In this document: in pieces, positions 1 through 8,254 of the stretch | Numbering within the stretch: position 1 is the stretch's first letter | Layout of the letters: every line of letters starts with the position of its first letter | Assembly (NCBI RefSeq): GCF_014534645.1 | Contig: NZ_JACVQF010000217.1 | Location: 1 to 64,000, forward strand | DNA from: Streptomyces griseicoloratus | Lineage (GTDB): Bacteria; Actinomycetota; Actinomycetes; Streptomycetales; Streptomycetaceae | Length of the DNA: 64,000 nt | Reading direction: 5' to 3' | Program-made: the position numbers and the translations under genes | The notes under the pieces: model-generated | Databases searched by the model: none | Told to the model about the DNA's origin: nothing | What the model saw: the letters and a program-made list of their open reading frames with translations, nothing else

Positions 1-15
1 ACTGGCCCTAACAAA
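1..15. repeat. Left terminal inverted repeat of the IS
   Basis: ACTGGCCCTAACAAA is the exact reverse complement of 874-888. The repeat could extend left of base 1, which is not visible. Confidence 0.85.
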
Positions 16-825
16 GCCTCTGGACGTGGCGGTAGGTGATCAGGCAGACGGCGAGGCCGAGGAAGGCCTCGTGGATGTCGTCGCGTCTTTCCCAGCGGAT
101 GCGCAGGCGGCGGAAGCCGTGCAGCCAGGAGATCGTCCGCTCGACGACCCAGCGGAAGGTGCCCAGGCCGGTGCCGTGCGGCTGGCCACGTTCGGCGATC
201 ACCGGTCGGATGCCCCGCTCGCGAAGGAGCCGGCGGTACTTGTCATGGTCGTAGCCGCGGTCGGCGAAGAGCATGTCCGGGCGGCGTCGTGGCCGGCCGA
301 CGACTCCCGCGACCGCTGGAATCTTGTCGAGCAGGGGCAGGAGCTGGGTGACGTCGTTGCGGTTTCCGCCGGTCAGCGACACCGCGAGCGGGATGCCCTG
401 ACCGTCGGTGATGATGTGGTGCTTGCTGCCCGGTCGTGCGCGGTCGACCGGGCTGGGTCCGCTTTTGGGCCCCTGCGTGCGGCCCGGACGTGGGAGGAGT
501 CGATCACCGCCCGGGACCAGTCCAGCTGGTTCTTCGACCGCAGCTTGTTCAGCAGCAGCTGGTGCAGCTGGTCCCAGACGCCGGCCTCGTTCCAGGCCGC
601 CAGGCGCCGCCAGCACGTCATGCCCGATCCGAAGCCGAGCTCCTGGGGCAGGTACTCCCACTGGATACCCGTGTGCAGGACGAACAGGATGCCGCACAAG
701 GCCTGACGGTCGGGCAGCCGCGGCCGTCCCTCAACCTGCTTCGGTGCCGGTTCGGGCAGCAACGGCTCGATCAGCGACCACAGTTCGTCCGACACGATCC
801 ATGGCCGCGACTGACGCTTCCCCAT
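8..825 (-). CDS. IS5-family transposase, made by -1 ribosomal frameshifting
   Basis: This is a DDE transposase that excises and inserts the element. The first frame (start 825) carries the N-terminal DUF4096-type region and the first catalytic Asp in VIDSSHVRA. The second frame carries LFADRGYD (second Asp) and FRWVVERTISWL (catalytic Glu). The two frames overlap around 373-697. A single -1 shift at CCCAAAA (463-469, minus strand) joins them into 272 codons, and the total length becomes divisible by three only with that shift. Family proteins are about 260-280 aa, so the fused product is full length and the IS is probably still able to move. Confidence 0.88.
463..469 (-). other. Slippery heptamer for programmed -1 frameshift
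   Basis: On the minus strand the zero frame reads C CCA AAA G, a canonical X XXY YYZ heptamer. Slipping back one base moves reading from the N-terminal transposase frame to the frame carrying the remaining catalytic residues. This is seen directly in the sequence. That the slip occurs in vivo is inferred from other IS5/IS427 elements. Confidence 0.7.
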
Positions 826-873
826 GCCCCCATCAACGAGCGACCAAGCCGACAGTCACATGATCAACCCGCT

Positions 874-888
874 TTTGTTAGGGCCAGT
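874..888. repeat. Right terminal inverted repeat of the IS
   Basis: TTTGTTAGGGCCAGT mirrors bases 1-15 perfectly; the next inward base pair does not match. It lies 49 bp upstream of the transposase start codon at 825. Confidence 0.85.
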
Positions 889-1739
889 TACTGGGCCGAA
901 AAGGCCGCTCAAGCCTTACCTCCCCGACGAAGCCCAGAAGATCTCCGACGGCATCGGTCACGGGCGACTGGTCATCCACGCCCACGCCGACGACGCCGGC
1001 ACCGTGGTAACGATCGGCACGTATCGCGACAGCGGCAGCAGCGTCTACCTCCACGGCAATAACCACGTGCGGCAGGTCGCCGACACCTTCGACTCGCCCG
1101 CGCAAGCCCTGGCGTCCTTCGAGCGCCTCCACGGCGACACCATGCGCCCGGGCCCAGCACTAGCCACCCCCGCAGAACACGAGGCGGCAGCCGCTCGCAC
1201 CCCGATCGGCACACAGGCCGCAGGCCCACAACCACCTGCCGTGGAAACCGAAACTGTCCCGTTCCTACGTCGTCGGCGTTGGCAACCACGACGTCGTCCT
1301 TGACCGCTTCCTGGCCGCTCACGGCGACTGGGAGAAGTGGAGGGCGTGGTCAGACGACACTACCCACGCGACCACGAGTCACAGACTCTGCGTATCGAAC
1401 GTGTACACGAAACCGAACCCCGCGAGACCGCCTGGACTGTGGCCGCGTACGAGACTCCCGTGTCGGACGAATGTGGCACCTGACCGCGACCGGGCCCACC
1501 CAGCCCCTGTGCTGCAGACCCTGCTGGATCACCTCGCCGAAGGCGACGGCTGGGGTACACCCACCGGCAGACCCATCGACGAAAAGACCGTAACCGCCGC
1601 CACGAAGCGCCTCACAGGCGCCGGATGGCGACACGCGATCGACGGACGCTGGATCCGCTGGACAAATCCGACCGAGGACACCGGCGTCCAGTTCGTGGCC
1701 TTCGCCGCCCACAAGCCGCACAGCACCCTCGTCACCTGA
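889..1739 (+). pseudogene. Decayed gene, family unknown, next to the IS
   Basis: Coding-like stretches on the plus strand hop between all three frames. The first reads ISDGIGHGRLVIHAHADD and runs to about 1230. It is followed by SYVVGVGNHDVVLDRF (about 1265-1375), then HESQTLRIERVHETEP up to a stop near 1482, then LLDHLAEGDGWGTPTGRP to the stop at 1739. Codon use in each stretch is Streptomyces-like, so I read it as one gene with at least three frameshifts. The IS end abuts its upstream side, and the first stretch is open across the IS junction, so the insertion may have removed the 5' end. I do not recognise the family. Confidence 0.5.
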
Positions 1740-2044
1740 ACCATCTGAGCAGGCCCCGGCATCGAACAGCCCCCTGGACCTCACCGCATCCCCCACACGC
1801 CGACGTCGCTGCTCGCCGACATCGAGAACCTCCCCCCGGTACCGGCCTCCGTCAGCAGGCCCCCGGCCAACGAGCTCACTCCGCAAGCAGGACCGGCACC
1901 GCACGGACGCCCCCGGCGCCGTCGCGGACTGACGACGCGCTACCAGCAATGCATCGGCGACATTCCGCTGTGACCTCATCATTCCAGGCCCGCGGTAAGA
2001 ACGCGCCCGTTCGTCGTCCTGGACTCGACCCCAGCGTGCCTGCC
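1740..2044. other. About 300 bp with no gene I can support
   Basis: Only short or low-quality frames are present. A coding-like stretch on the minus strand (RDLLPLLTEPLAAAPWRV, about 2125-2175, continuing to about 2045) touches its right side and suggests further decayed sequence. Confidence 0.4.
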
Positions 2045-2536
2045 TCAGGTGGACACGGTCTCCTTCAGGCGTGTCCAAGTACGTCGAGCAATCGCCACCT
2101 GGTGTGCCGCAATGACACGAGTGGCGCTCGACGCGCCAGGGCGCTGCGGCCAACGGCTCGGTAAGCAACGGCAGCAAATCGCGCAAGCGGGCCCATCAGT
2201 CATTTCCACCTCCCAGCTTCCTCCCTCGCCGATAGTGGCACGCCAGACGTCCGTGCCATTACACGGTCCGGGGCCTGCGGTCGCCCGGATGCTGCACAGA
2301 AGTGCGGAGCCGACAGCAGCCTCGCCGACGAAGGGGGGCGCGAGGCGTTCGGCCGGCTGCCAGTCCGAGGCGGTGAACAAAGCACCGTCAGGGTCTTGTT
2401 TGACCCGCGCCTCCGAGTACCGCTGCCACCAGCGCGGACGCACTCCGGTCAGGACCACCTCAGCTCGACGACCGGGCCGGAACAGGCGCACCTTGTGTGC
2501 CGCCGCTTCGTAGCGCAGCCCAGGAATCCCGTTCAC
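2045..2536 (-). CDS. Hypothetical protein, possibly frameshifted
   Basis: GTG start at 2536 without a clear ribosome site. The first ~115 residues look coding, with WWQRYSEARVKQDPDG and RATIGEGGSWEVEMTDG. After about 2190 the frame becomes Cys/Arg-rich and unlikely. There a different minus frame (RDLLPLLTEPLAAAPWRV, then HSCHCGTPGGDCSTYL) looks more natural, so the original protein probably shifted frame near 2190. It may have been co-transcribed with the small gene upstream at 2599-2856. No family recognised. Confidence 0.3.
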   Translation of the reverse strand: MNGIPGLRYEAAAHKVRLFRPGRRAEVVLTGVRPRWWQRYSEARVKQDPDGALFTASDWQPAERLAPPFVGEAAVGSALLCSIRATAGPGPCNGTDVWRATIGEGGSWEVEMTDGPACAICCRCLPSRWPQRPGASSATRVIAAHQVAIARRTWTRLKETVST

Positions 2537-2598
2537 TGCATCTGCGGGTGCACAGTCGGCGTCTTGGGTGGGCAGGAGCCTTTGACTCCACCAAGCGG

Positions 2599-2856
2599 CT
2601 ACTCACGGTTCGCCAAGCGGCGAATGGTCAACCGGTGCGGCTCTGGCCTCACCGCACGAATACCCAGCGGATGGCAGGACAGACCACCGATGCCGGCGGC
2701 CCTCAAAAGCACGGCCGCTTCCAGTTCAACCTGGTCAGGGTGGACCGGCGACAGAATGGCCGGCACAAGGTGCGCGCACAGGTCCTGCCAGGACTCACCG
2801 GTGCAGCGCTGCCGGTCTTTCAGGGCGTTCCGAAGGGCAGGGGTGCAGATAGCCAT
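2599..2856 (-). CDS. Small hypothetical protein (85 aa)
   Basis: ATG at 2856, stop at 2599. The product begins MAICTPALRNALKDRQ and has an amphipathic, Leu-rich middle. Upstream bases contain only a weak purine run (GCGAAAG), so the start is uncertain; the frame is open to 3045. Composition is plausible for a real Streptomyces protein, but I recognise no domain. A 17-bp-stem hairpin at 3075-3113 separates it from the DUF5655 gene. Confidence 0.35.
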   Translation of the reverse strand: MAICTPALRNALKDRQRCTGESWQDLCAHLVPAILSPVHPDQVELEAAVLLRAAGIGGLSCHPLGIRAVRPEPHRLTIRRLANRE

Positions 2857-3074
2857 GTGAAGTCTTTCGCGCCATCCCGGCCGCCGTGCGACATGGCATC
2901 GTCGGCTCAACTGCGTTTGGCAGAACGTAAGGGAGAGCTTTCTGACCGCCTGGGGCGATCTGCCGGAACGGGGGCGGCATATCGCGCGGCCGGGTGCTCC
3001 CTGACCTTCAGATGCATTGGAGCAGCCGTCAGCGTCGAAATCCAAGTGAACACGCCATGGCGGGCGCGGGGACT

Positions 3075-3113
3075 GCCGTGGCTCGCCGGTTAGCCAAACC
3101 GGCGAGCCACGGC
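3075..3113. terminator. Long perfect hairpin, bidirectional terminator
   Basis: A 17-bp perfect stem (3075-3091 with 3097-3113) closes a 5-nt loop. It lies 98 bp beyond the stop codon of the minus-strand DUF5655 gene, where a terminator is expected. There is no U-tract, as is common in Streptomyces. Confidence 0.7.
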
Positions 3114-3210
3114 ATCATTGGCGGTCCGCCGCCACTTCCCCCCCCGTCCACATACGACGAAAGGAACCCGCGCCACACAACGACAACCGCACACCGTTTC
3201 ACCGCCCCCC

Positions 3211-4095
3211 TTACGCCGCGGCGTAGCTGAGGCGGAACAGGCGCTGGGCACGGTCCAGGTCCCGCTCTGTTCGCAGCTGTACCTCCAGGTCGCCCGTGCC
3301 GTGGTGGCCGAGGCCCGTCACATCCCGGGTGAACCCGGGGACGAGGTCCATCTGCTTCGGGTCGGCCTTCAGATAGACCAGGAGCTTGGTCCTCTGAGGC
3401 GGACATACGCAGGCGAAGTTCCGAAGGCGCTGGTAGGCCCGATAAGTCTTGTGCTGAACACAGTTCACGCCGTCGCCCAGCCCCAGCAGCGTCTCGTCAA
3501 CCGCCTGCGCCAGCTCGACCAGGGCCACGCTCTGGCCGCCGCCAGGAACGGCCACCTGCCGTCGAACGCGTCGGACCACCGGCGATCGGCCGCTGACCGA
3601 GGCCACGGTCTCAAGACCGAGCAGGTCCTTGCCGAAAAGTCGGTAGCGGACGAGGTCGATGCTGCGCCGATGCTCGCGCACGGCATGCATGTCAAAGCGA
3701 GTGAAGTCGCCGGCGATGCAGATCAGCCTCGGGCTGCTCCACAGCACCTGGGCCGCGACCGTGACCCCGAGCCGGTCGCGGACCAGGTGCTCGAACTCCG
3801 CCCGGTGATCCATCAGCCAGCTGAGATAGAATAGGCCCTGGTTGATCACGCCCGAGTCGACGCCCCGCTTGTACTCGACGATAACCGGGGACCCGTTCTC
3901 ATCGAGGCCGAGCGAGTCGACCCGGCCTCCGTGAACCGGCCCCGTGCTGTACTCGCTCGCCAGGAATTTCACACCCAACACGGTCTCCATGTGTGCCTCG
4001 ACGAGGCCCTGCACAGCCGCCTCGACCTCAGCTAGTCGCGGCACCACCTCGGTCACGCCAATTTCCGTCGTGTGGAACAGCTTCAGGCCCGACAC
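3211..4095 (-). CDS. DUF5655 protein with NucS-like PD-(D/E)XK nuclease region
   Basis: 294 aa, GTG start at 4095 close behind an AGGGGAA purine run. The N-terminal half has the nuclease-fold signature VDSLGLDENGSPVIVEYKRG (about residues 55-77): an Asp, then E-x-K on the next strand, as in DUF91/NucS-type endonucleases. It is followed by INQGLFYLSWLMDH, typical of that family. The C-terminal ~90 residues (CPPQRTKLLVYLKADP onward) are a DUF5655 domain. DNA cleavage is inferred from the motif only; the cellular role is unknown. The gene stands alone among degraded DNA, which suits a mobile or defence-type gene. Confidence 0.75.
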   Translation of the reverse strand: MSGLKLFHTTEIGVTEVVPRLAEVEAAVQGLVEAHMETVLGVKFLASEYSTGPVHGGRVDSLGLDENGSPVIVEYKRGVDSGVINQGLFYLSWLMDHRAEFEHLVRDRLGVTVAAQVLWSSPRLICIAGDFTRFDMHAVREHRRSIDLVRYRLFGKDLLGLETVASVSGRSPVVRRVRRQVAVPGGGQSVALVELAQAVDETLLGLGDGVNCVQHKTYRAYQRLRNFACVCPPQRTKLLVYLKADPKQMDLVPGFTRDVTGLGHHGTGDLEVQLRTERDLDRAQRLFRLSYAAA

Positions 4096-4315
4096 CTTCC
4101 CCTCTTCTTCGGAGTGATCATCAACGGCGAGCCGGACCCGGATTATTTCGCCGAGAGTCTTCGGAATTTGTGAAGATCACATAGGAAGCTGCGCAGGAAC
4201 TGTAGGCCAGACGGTTCGGGAAATCCCTGCAGCACACGTCGGCGACTTCCGGCGGGCACCCGATGCTGGCGACCTGTGCGGCGGAGCCCCCATATTTCTC
4301 CGGGCTGCTGCTCTT

Positions 4316-4516
4316 CGGCCGTATCTCCGCCGGGTATGGAGCCGGTTCGGCCTGGCCGCCCTGTGTCTGATGCTCGCCTGGCTGCCGACGGCGGCTGTGC
4401 TGCCGCTGACCGAGCCGTCGGGCGTGGTCGTGGTGCTGGCTGCGGTGGCCGCCACTGCGACCTGGCGGTACGCGGAGCTGCGCCCGAGCGTGCGCCCGGT
4501 CAAGGGACAGGGGTGA
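4316..4516 (+). pseudogene. 3' remnant of a membrane protein gene
   Basis: The frame ending at the TGA of 4514-4516 encodes a hydrophobic tail. FGLAALCLMLAWLPTAAVLP is followed by a second segment, GVVVVLAAVAATATW, and a charged end (YAELRPSVRPVKGQG). Upstream of about 4310 the same frame stops looking coding and has no start. I read it as the last two membrane segments of a deleted gene; family not recognised. Confidence 0.4.
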
Positions 4517-4538
4517 GCCCCGGCGGCGCCCGCAGGCC

Positions 4539-4776
4539 CAGGGCACGCTGGTCCAACTGCCTGTCGACGAGGACTCCGAGCTGCTGCTCTCCCTGCCGAC
4601 GCAGTCTGACGTACAGCATCGGCTACCACGCCACCGAGCAGGCACAGGACAACCCACGCAGGACCCTAACGGTGATCGGTGACGGCGCAGTCGGCGTGTT
4701 GCCGGTGCTGTCCGCCAAGCAACTCGGCGCCGAGGATCATCCTCATAGCCCCGCACTTCGGCCGATAGTTTGGTAG
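4539..4776 (+). pseudogene. Fragment of a zinc-dependent alcohol dehydrogenase
   Basis: Two frames read as the middle of a medium-chain ADH. GTLVQLPVDEDSELLLSL (from 4542) breaks near 4615 into IGYHATEQA, then TVIGDGAVGVLPVLSAKQLG, the Rossmann GxGxxG segment. A further one-base shift near 4733 would restore IILIAPHF before the stop. The 5' third and the C-terminal third are missing. Two full ADHs occur later in the window (29328 and 54599), but this fragment seems to be a different ADH subfamily (GDGAVG rather than GAGPVG). Bases 4777-5063 hold nothing I can support. Confidence 0.6.
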
Positions 4777-5063
4777 CAATCGTGTCCGACCGATCGCCAT
4801 CGCCTTCGCTGCACTCCCCCTGCTTCAGTTCACCCGGGATGCTCCACTGAAGATCGCCTACGCCTCGCCGAGCCGCTGCATCATAGTGCGCGATACTCAT
4901 GCATAGCCGCGCCCAGGTGCCGAGCAGCTACCAGTGGGCTGTCAGGAGCACGGTCCCATGTCGACGCTCTCTGCGCCCATCCAGCCAGCAGCATTCCGGC
5001 ACGTCGCCTGTGGCAGCCAAGTCTCCGCGCGGAAGACCAGCACTCTGCCCCCAGCGCGGCAGC

Positions 5064-6287
5064 CTACGGTGTGCTCGATGCCCGCCCGGCTTCGCGCCGT
5101 ACCGCCGTGGTCGTGAATGTCGCGGCAGCACCGGCAGTGACCGCCAGCAACACGTATCCCCATGTGTAGTCGTCCGTGGCGCCGTAAACGGCGCCCATGA
5201 CCAGGGGCGGGAAGAAGCCGCCCAGGCCTCCGGCGGCCCCGACGACTCCGGTGACCGAGCCAACGCGATCGGGAGGCACAAGACGCGCGACGAGTGCGAA
5301 CACGGCGCCCGACCCTGCGCCCAGGCCGGCCGCCATGCCGAGGAAGGCGAGGGTTCCGATCGGGATCAGCGACAGCTCGAAGGCGGCGAGGAGAGCGAAA
5401 GCCGCGACCGTGGTGTAAGCAACCACGAGCACGGACACGGGGTGCAACCGGTCGGAGAGCCATCCGCCCACCGGTCGCATGGCGACGGCGAGGACGACGA
5501 AGCCGGCGGTGCGCAGCGCGGCGTCGGACCGTCCGAGGTCGTGGGCGGTGGTGAGATAGGCGGGCAGGTAGACGCTGAAGGCAACGAACCCGCCGAAGGC
5601 CACAGCATAAAGGAAAGCCAGCTGCGCGGTGGCGGGCATGCGCAGGGTCGCCCTGGTGCGCGCGAGCAGTGATCCGGGCGGTACGGCGCGGTCGGGGTTG
5701 TCACGCAGGAGGAGATGTGCCACCACGGCGTAGCCGAACAGAAGCGCTGCGACCAGTTCGAAGGGGAACGCGTACCTGACGGCGTCGGCCAGTTGGACGG
5801 TGGTGAAGGACGACAGTGCCGTGCCGCCGGTGCCGATGCCGAAGATTCCCAGCGCCAGTCCCCGCCGCTCGGGCGGATACCAGGCGTTGACGAAAGGCAC
5901 GCCGATCGCGAAGGTCGTACCGCCCAGACCGAGGAAGAAGCCGCCGGCCAGTACTTCGGGCAGGGAATCGGCCAGGTGGCCGAGGTAGAGAACCGGCAGG
6001 ATGGTGAGGGCGGCGACGAGAGGAAACATCCGGCGCGCCCCGAAGCGGTCGGTGAGGGCACCCACGGGGATCCGGCCGAGCGAGCCGACGATCACGGGTA
6101 CCGCCACCGCGAGGGACTGCTGGAACGAGGTGAGATCCATGTCCTCACGGAGCGTCGGCCCGAGCGGCGCGAGCAGCGCCCAAGCCCAGAAACAGAGCAT
6201 GAATCCGGCCGTGGCCAGGGCGAGCATCCGCCGCGACTGAGCGGTTGCCGCCCTCCCGCCGGTCTGCGGCGTCGGGGCGCGACTCAA
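5064..6287 (-). CDS. narK: NarK-type nitrate/nitrite MFS transporter
   Basis: 407 aa, TTG start at 6287 with a strong GGAGGAGG site upstream; 12 predicted membrane segments. The NarK/NasA signature is present: GRIPVGALTDRFGARR in loop 2-3 and FAIGVPFVNAWYPPERRGLALGIFGIGTGG in segments 4-5. The protein moves nitrate in or nitrite out across the membrane. It is divergent from the formate dehydrogenase genes starting at 6515, with a 227-bp shared upstream region in which I see no DosR-type box. M. tuberculosis narK2 is a DosR regulon member, which matches the island theme. No nitrate reductase genes are in the window. Confidence 0.88.
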   Translation of the reverse strand: MSRAPTPQTGGRAATAQSRRMLALATAGFMLCFWAWALLAPLGPTLREDMDLTSFQQSLAVAVPVIVGSLGRIPVGALTDRFGARRMFPLVAALTILPVLYLGHLADSLPEVLAGGFFLGLGGTTFAIGVPFVNAWYPPERRGLALGIFGIGTGGTALSSFTTVQLADAVRYAFPFELVAALLFGYAVVAHLLLRDNPDRAVPPGSLLARTRATLRMPATAQLAFLYAVAFGGFVAFSVYLPAYLTTAHDLGRSDAALRTAGFVVLAVAMRPVGGWLSDRLHPVSVLVVAYTTVAAFALLAAFELSLIPIGTLAFLGMAAGLGAGSGAVFALVARLVPPDRVGSVTGVVGAAGGLGGFFPPLVMGAVYGATDDYTWGYVLLAVTAGAAATFTTTAVRREAGRASSTP

Positions 6288-6514
6288 GGGGCCTCCTCCG
6301 TGCTCAAAGGGCGGGTTTCCCCGGCCGCTCGGCGGATTGTCGATTCATCTCACGATGCTCGTGCGTAGCCGCCCCCTCATCCGGTCGACGCGCCCGCCAC
6401 TCCGGGTGATGTTGCCCGGCGCAATCAGCCATCCACCTTGCTCGTCCACGTCTTCGACACTCCGGTCGGCTACCTGTTCCGGCGCGGGGCTCCCGCCAGG
6501 GGTGGGGAGCCGGG

Positions 6515-8254
6515 ATGAGTGCCGGCGCCCGGATTGCGGGCCTCGGTCGGCGACTCCACGATGAAGTCATGGTTCCGGTGGGTTCTGCGGGCCGATTCGA
6601 CGCGTTCCGGGCGCTGGCCGACCGGCGCGGGCGGCCGGGAGGCCGGCTGATCGAGGCGCTGGCCGACGTCCGGGCGGGAACGGCGGACACCCCTGGGAAC
6701 TGGGCTCCGGAAGTCGCCGCCGGCATGGGTCTGCCCGCTGCCGCCGCGCTGGGACCAGCCGGGTATTATGCGGATCTCGCCGCCCCGCACGGCCGTCGTC
6801 ACGTCCGGGTCTGCGCGGCGACGGCGTGCTTCGCCGCCCGAGCCGGACAGCATCTCACCGAGGCGGAGGACGAGTTGGGCGTCTCCGCGGGCACGGTGTC
6901 GGCCGATGGAGAGACCTCGCTGCAGACCGTCCGCTGTCTGGGGTACTGCTACGCGGGTCCCGCCGCGCTCGACGGTGACACGCCCTGCGCCGGACCCTCG
7001 CTGGCCGGCCAGCTCGCAGGTCGCGAGTCTCCACGGGCGCCCGGGATTCCGGCGGCCGACGACACCGGCGACCCTGTGCTGCTGGGAGGAGTGGTGGCCG
7101 GCGAGCCTTCATGGCAGGTGTGGCCGCAGGTGGTGACGACCGGCACTCCTGACGAGGTCCGACGTCAGGTGGCCGCATCCGGGCTGCGGGGGCGTGGCGG
7201 CGCGGGGTTCCTGGTGGCCGCGAAGTGGGAAGCGGTCGGCAGGGAGCCTGGCACCGTGGTCGTGGCCAACGGCGACGAGGGCGATCCCGGCTCCTACGCC
7301 GACCGGCTGTTGATGGAGGCGGAACCGGAGCGTGTGCTGGAGGGCCTCGCTCTGGCGAGCTTCGCCTGCGGCGCACGACGCAGTGTGGTGCTGGTGCGCT
7401 CGGAGTATCCGCGTGCGCTGGCGCGGATGCGGGAGGCGGTCACCCAGGCGTACGCAGACGGTCACTTCGGTACGTCTGTGCACGGCACGGCCACGAGCCT
7501 GGACGTCGAAGTGGTGGAGGGCGCCGGATCGTACGTCGCGGGTGAGGAGACCGCACTGATCGCGAGCCTGGAAGGGGACCGGGGCTGCGCCCGGCCGCGC
7601 CCGCCCTACCCGACCCAGCGCGGCCTGTGGGACGCGCCGACGGTGGTGAACAACGTCGAGACCCTGGCATCCGTCCCGTGGATCATCGCCCGCGGCGGAG
7701 AGGCGTACGCCCGGCGCGGGGCTCGGGGCGAGACCGGGACGAAGCTGGTGTGCCTGTCGGAGCGGTTCGCCCGGCCGGGGGCGTACGAGGTGGAACTGGG
7801 CACCCCGCTACTGAGGGTCGTCACCGAGCTGGGCGGTGGCCTGAAGGACGGCAGCGAGCTGGCCGCGGTGCAGATCGGCGGACCGCTGGGCGGATTCCTC
7901 GGTCCGGACACGCTGGATGTGCCCCTGACGACCGCCAGCCTCGCGGCCCGGGGCGCCGCCCTGGGCCATGCCGGGCTGGTCGCCTTCGACCAGCACGTCG
8001 CACCGGAGGAGGTGCTTCGGCACATCTGGCAGTTCGCGGCGGCAGAGAGCTGCGGCGCCTGCTCTCCCTGCCGTGTGGGCTCGCGCCGCGGCCTGGAGCT
8101 GGCCTCCGCGAACACCCCGCCCGGACGTGAATGGGGGCGGCTCGCCCGTGTCCTGGCCGAGGCGAGCCTGTGCGCCTTCGGACGGCGGATCCCGCCCGCG
8201 GTGCACAGCCTCGCCCGCGCCTACGGGGACCGACTCGCGGGATGGGAACCATGA
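6515..8254 (+). CDS. fdsB: NAD-dependent formate dehydrogenase, NuoE-NuoF fusion subunit (beta)
   Basis: 579 aa. Electron-transfer subunit passing electrons from the Mo subunit to NAD+. The N-terminal NuoE-like domain binds [2Fe-2S] through C100, C105, C141 and C145. The NuoF part has GLRGRGGAGF and the NAD/FMN motif GAGSYVAGEETALI, with a [4Fe-4S] site in ESCGACSPC plus the later Cys of ASLCAFG. Separate FdsG and FdsB proteins of other bacteria are fused here. The start at 6515 follows a GGGGTGGGGAG stretch; ATG at 6569 is an alternative. The stop overlaps the next start (ATGA), so the two subunits are translationally coupled. Confidence 0.88.
   Translation: MSAGARIAGLGRRLHDEVMVPVGSAGRFDAFRALADRRGRPGGRLIEALADVRAGTADTPGNWAPEVAAGMGLPAAAALGPAGYYADLAAPHGRRHVRVCAATACFAARAGQHLTEAEDELGVSAGTVSADGETSLQTVRCLGYCYAGPAALDGDTPCAGPSLAGQLAGRESPRAPGIPAADDTGDPVLLGGVVAGEPSWQVWPQVVTTGTPDEVRRQVAASGLRGRGGAGFLVAAKWEAVGREPGTVVVANGDEGDPGSYADRLLMEAEPERVLEGLALASFACGARRSVVLVRSEYPRALARMREAVTQAYADGHFGTSVHGTATSLDVEVVEGAGSYVAGEETALIASLEGDRGCARPRPPYPTQRGLWDAPTVVNNVETLASVPWIIARGGEAYARRGARGETGTKLVCLSERFARPGAYEVELGTPLLRVVTELGGGLKDGSELAAVQIGGPLGGFLGPDTLDVPLTTASLAARGAALGHAGLVAFDQHVAPEEVLRHIWQFAAAESCGACSPCRVGSRRGLELASANTPPGREWGRLARVLAEASLCAFGRRIPPAVHSLARAYGDRLAGWEP

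Larger units (their letters stand above)
1..888 (-). mobile_element. IS5-family insertion sequence (IS427-like organisation)
   Basis: An 888-bp element is bounded by 15-bp perfect terminal inverted repeats (1-15 and 874-888). It contains one transposase split over two overlapping reading frames on the minus strand, the usual arrangement of IS427-type IS5 elements. The transposase stop codon lies inside the left repeat. The bases after the right end are TA, compatible with the short target duplication typical of this group. The left flank is outside the window, so the duplication cannot be checked. The window opens exactly on the first repeat base, which may mark a contig edge. Confidence 0.9.

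Noticed and set aside
2045-2536. Possible toxin-antitoxin pair with the small gene at 2599-2856
   Set aside because: Neither product shows a known toxin or antitoxin motif, starts are weak, and the first gene seems frameshifted.
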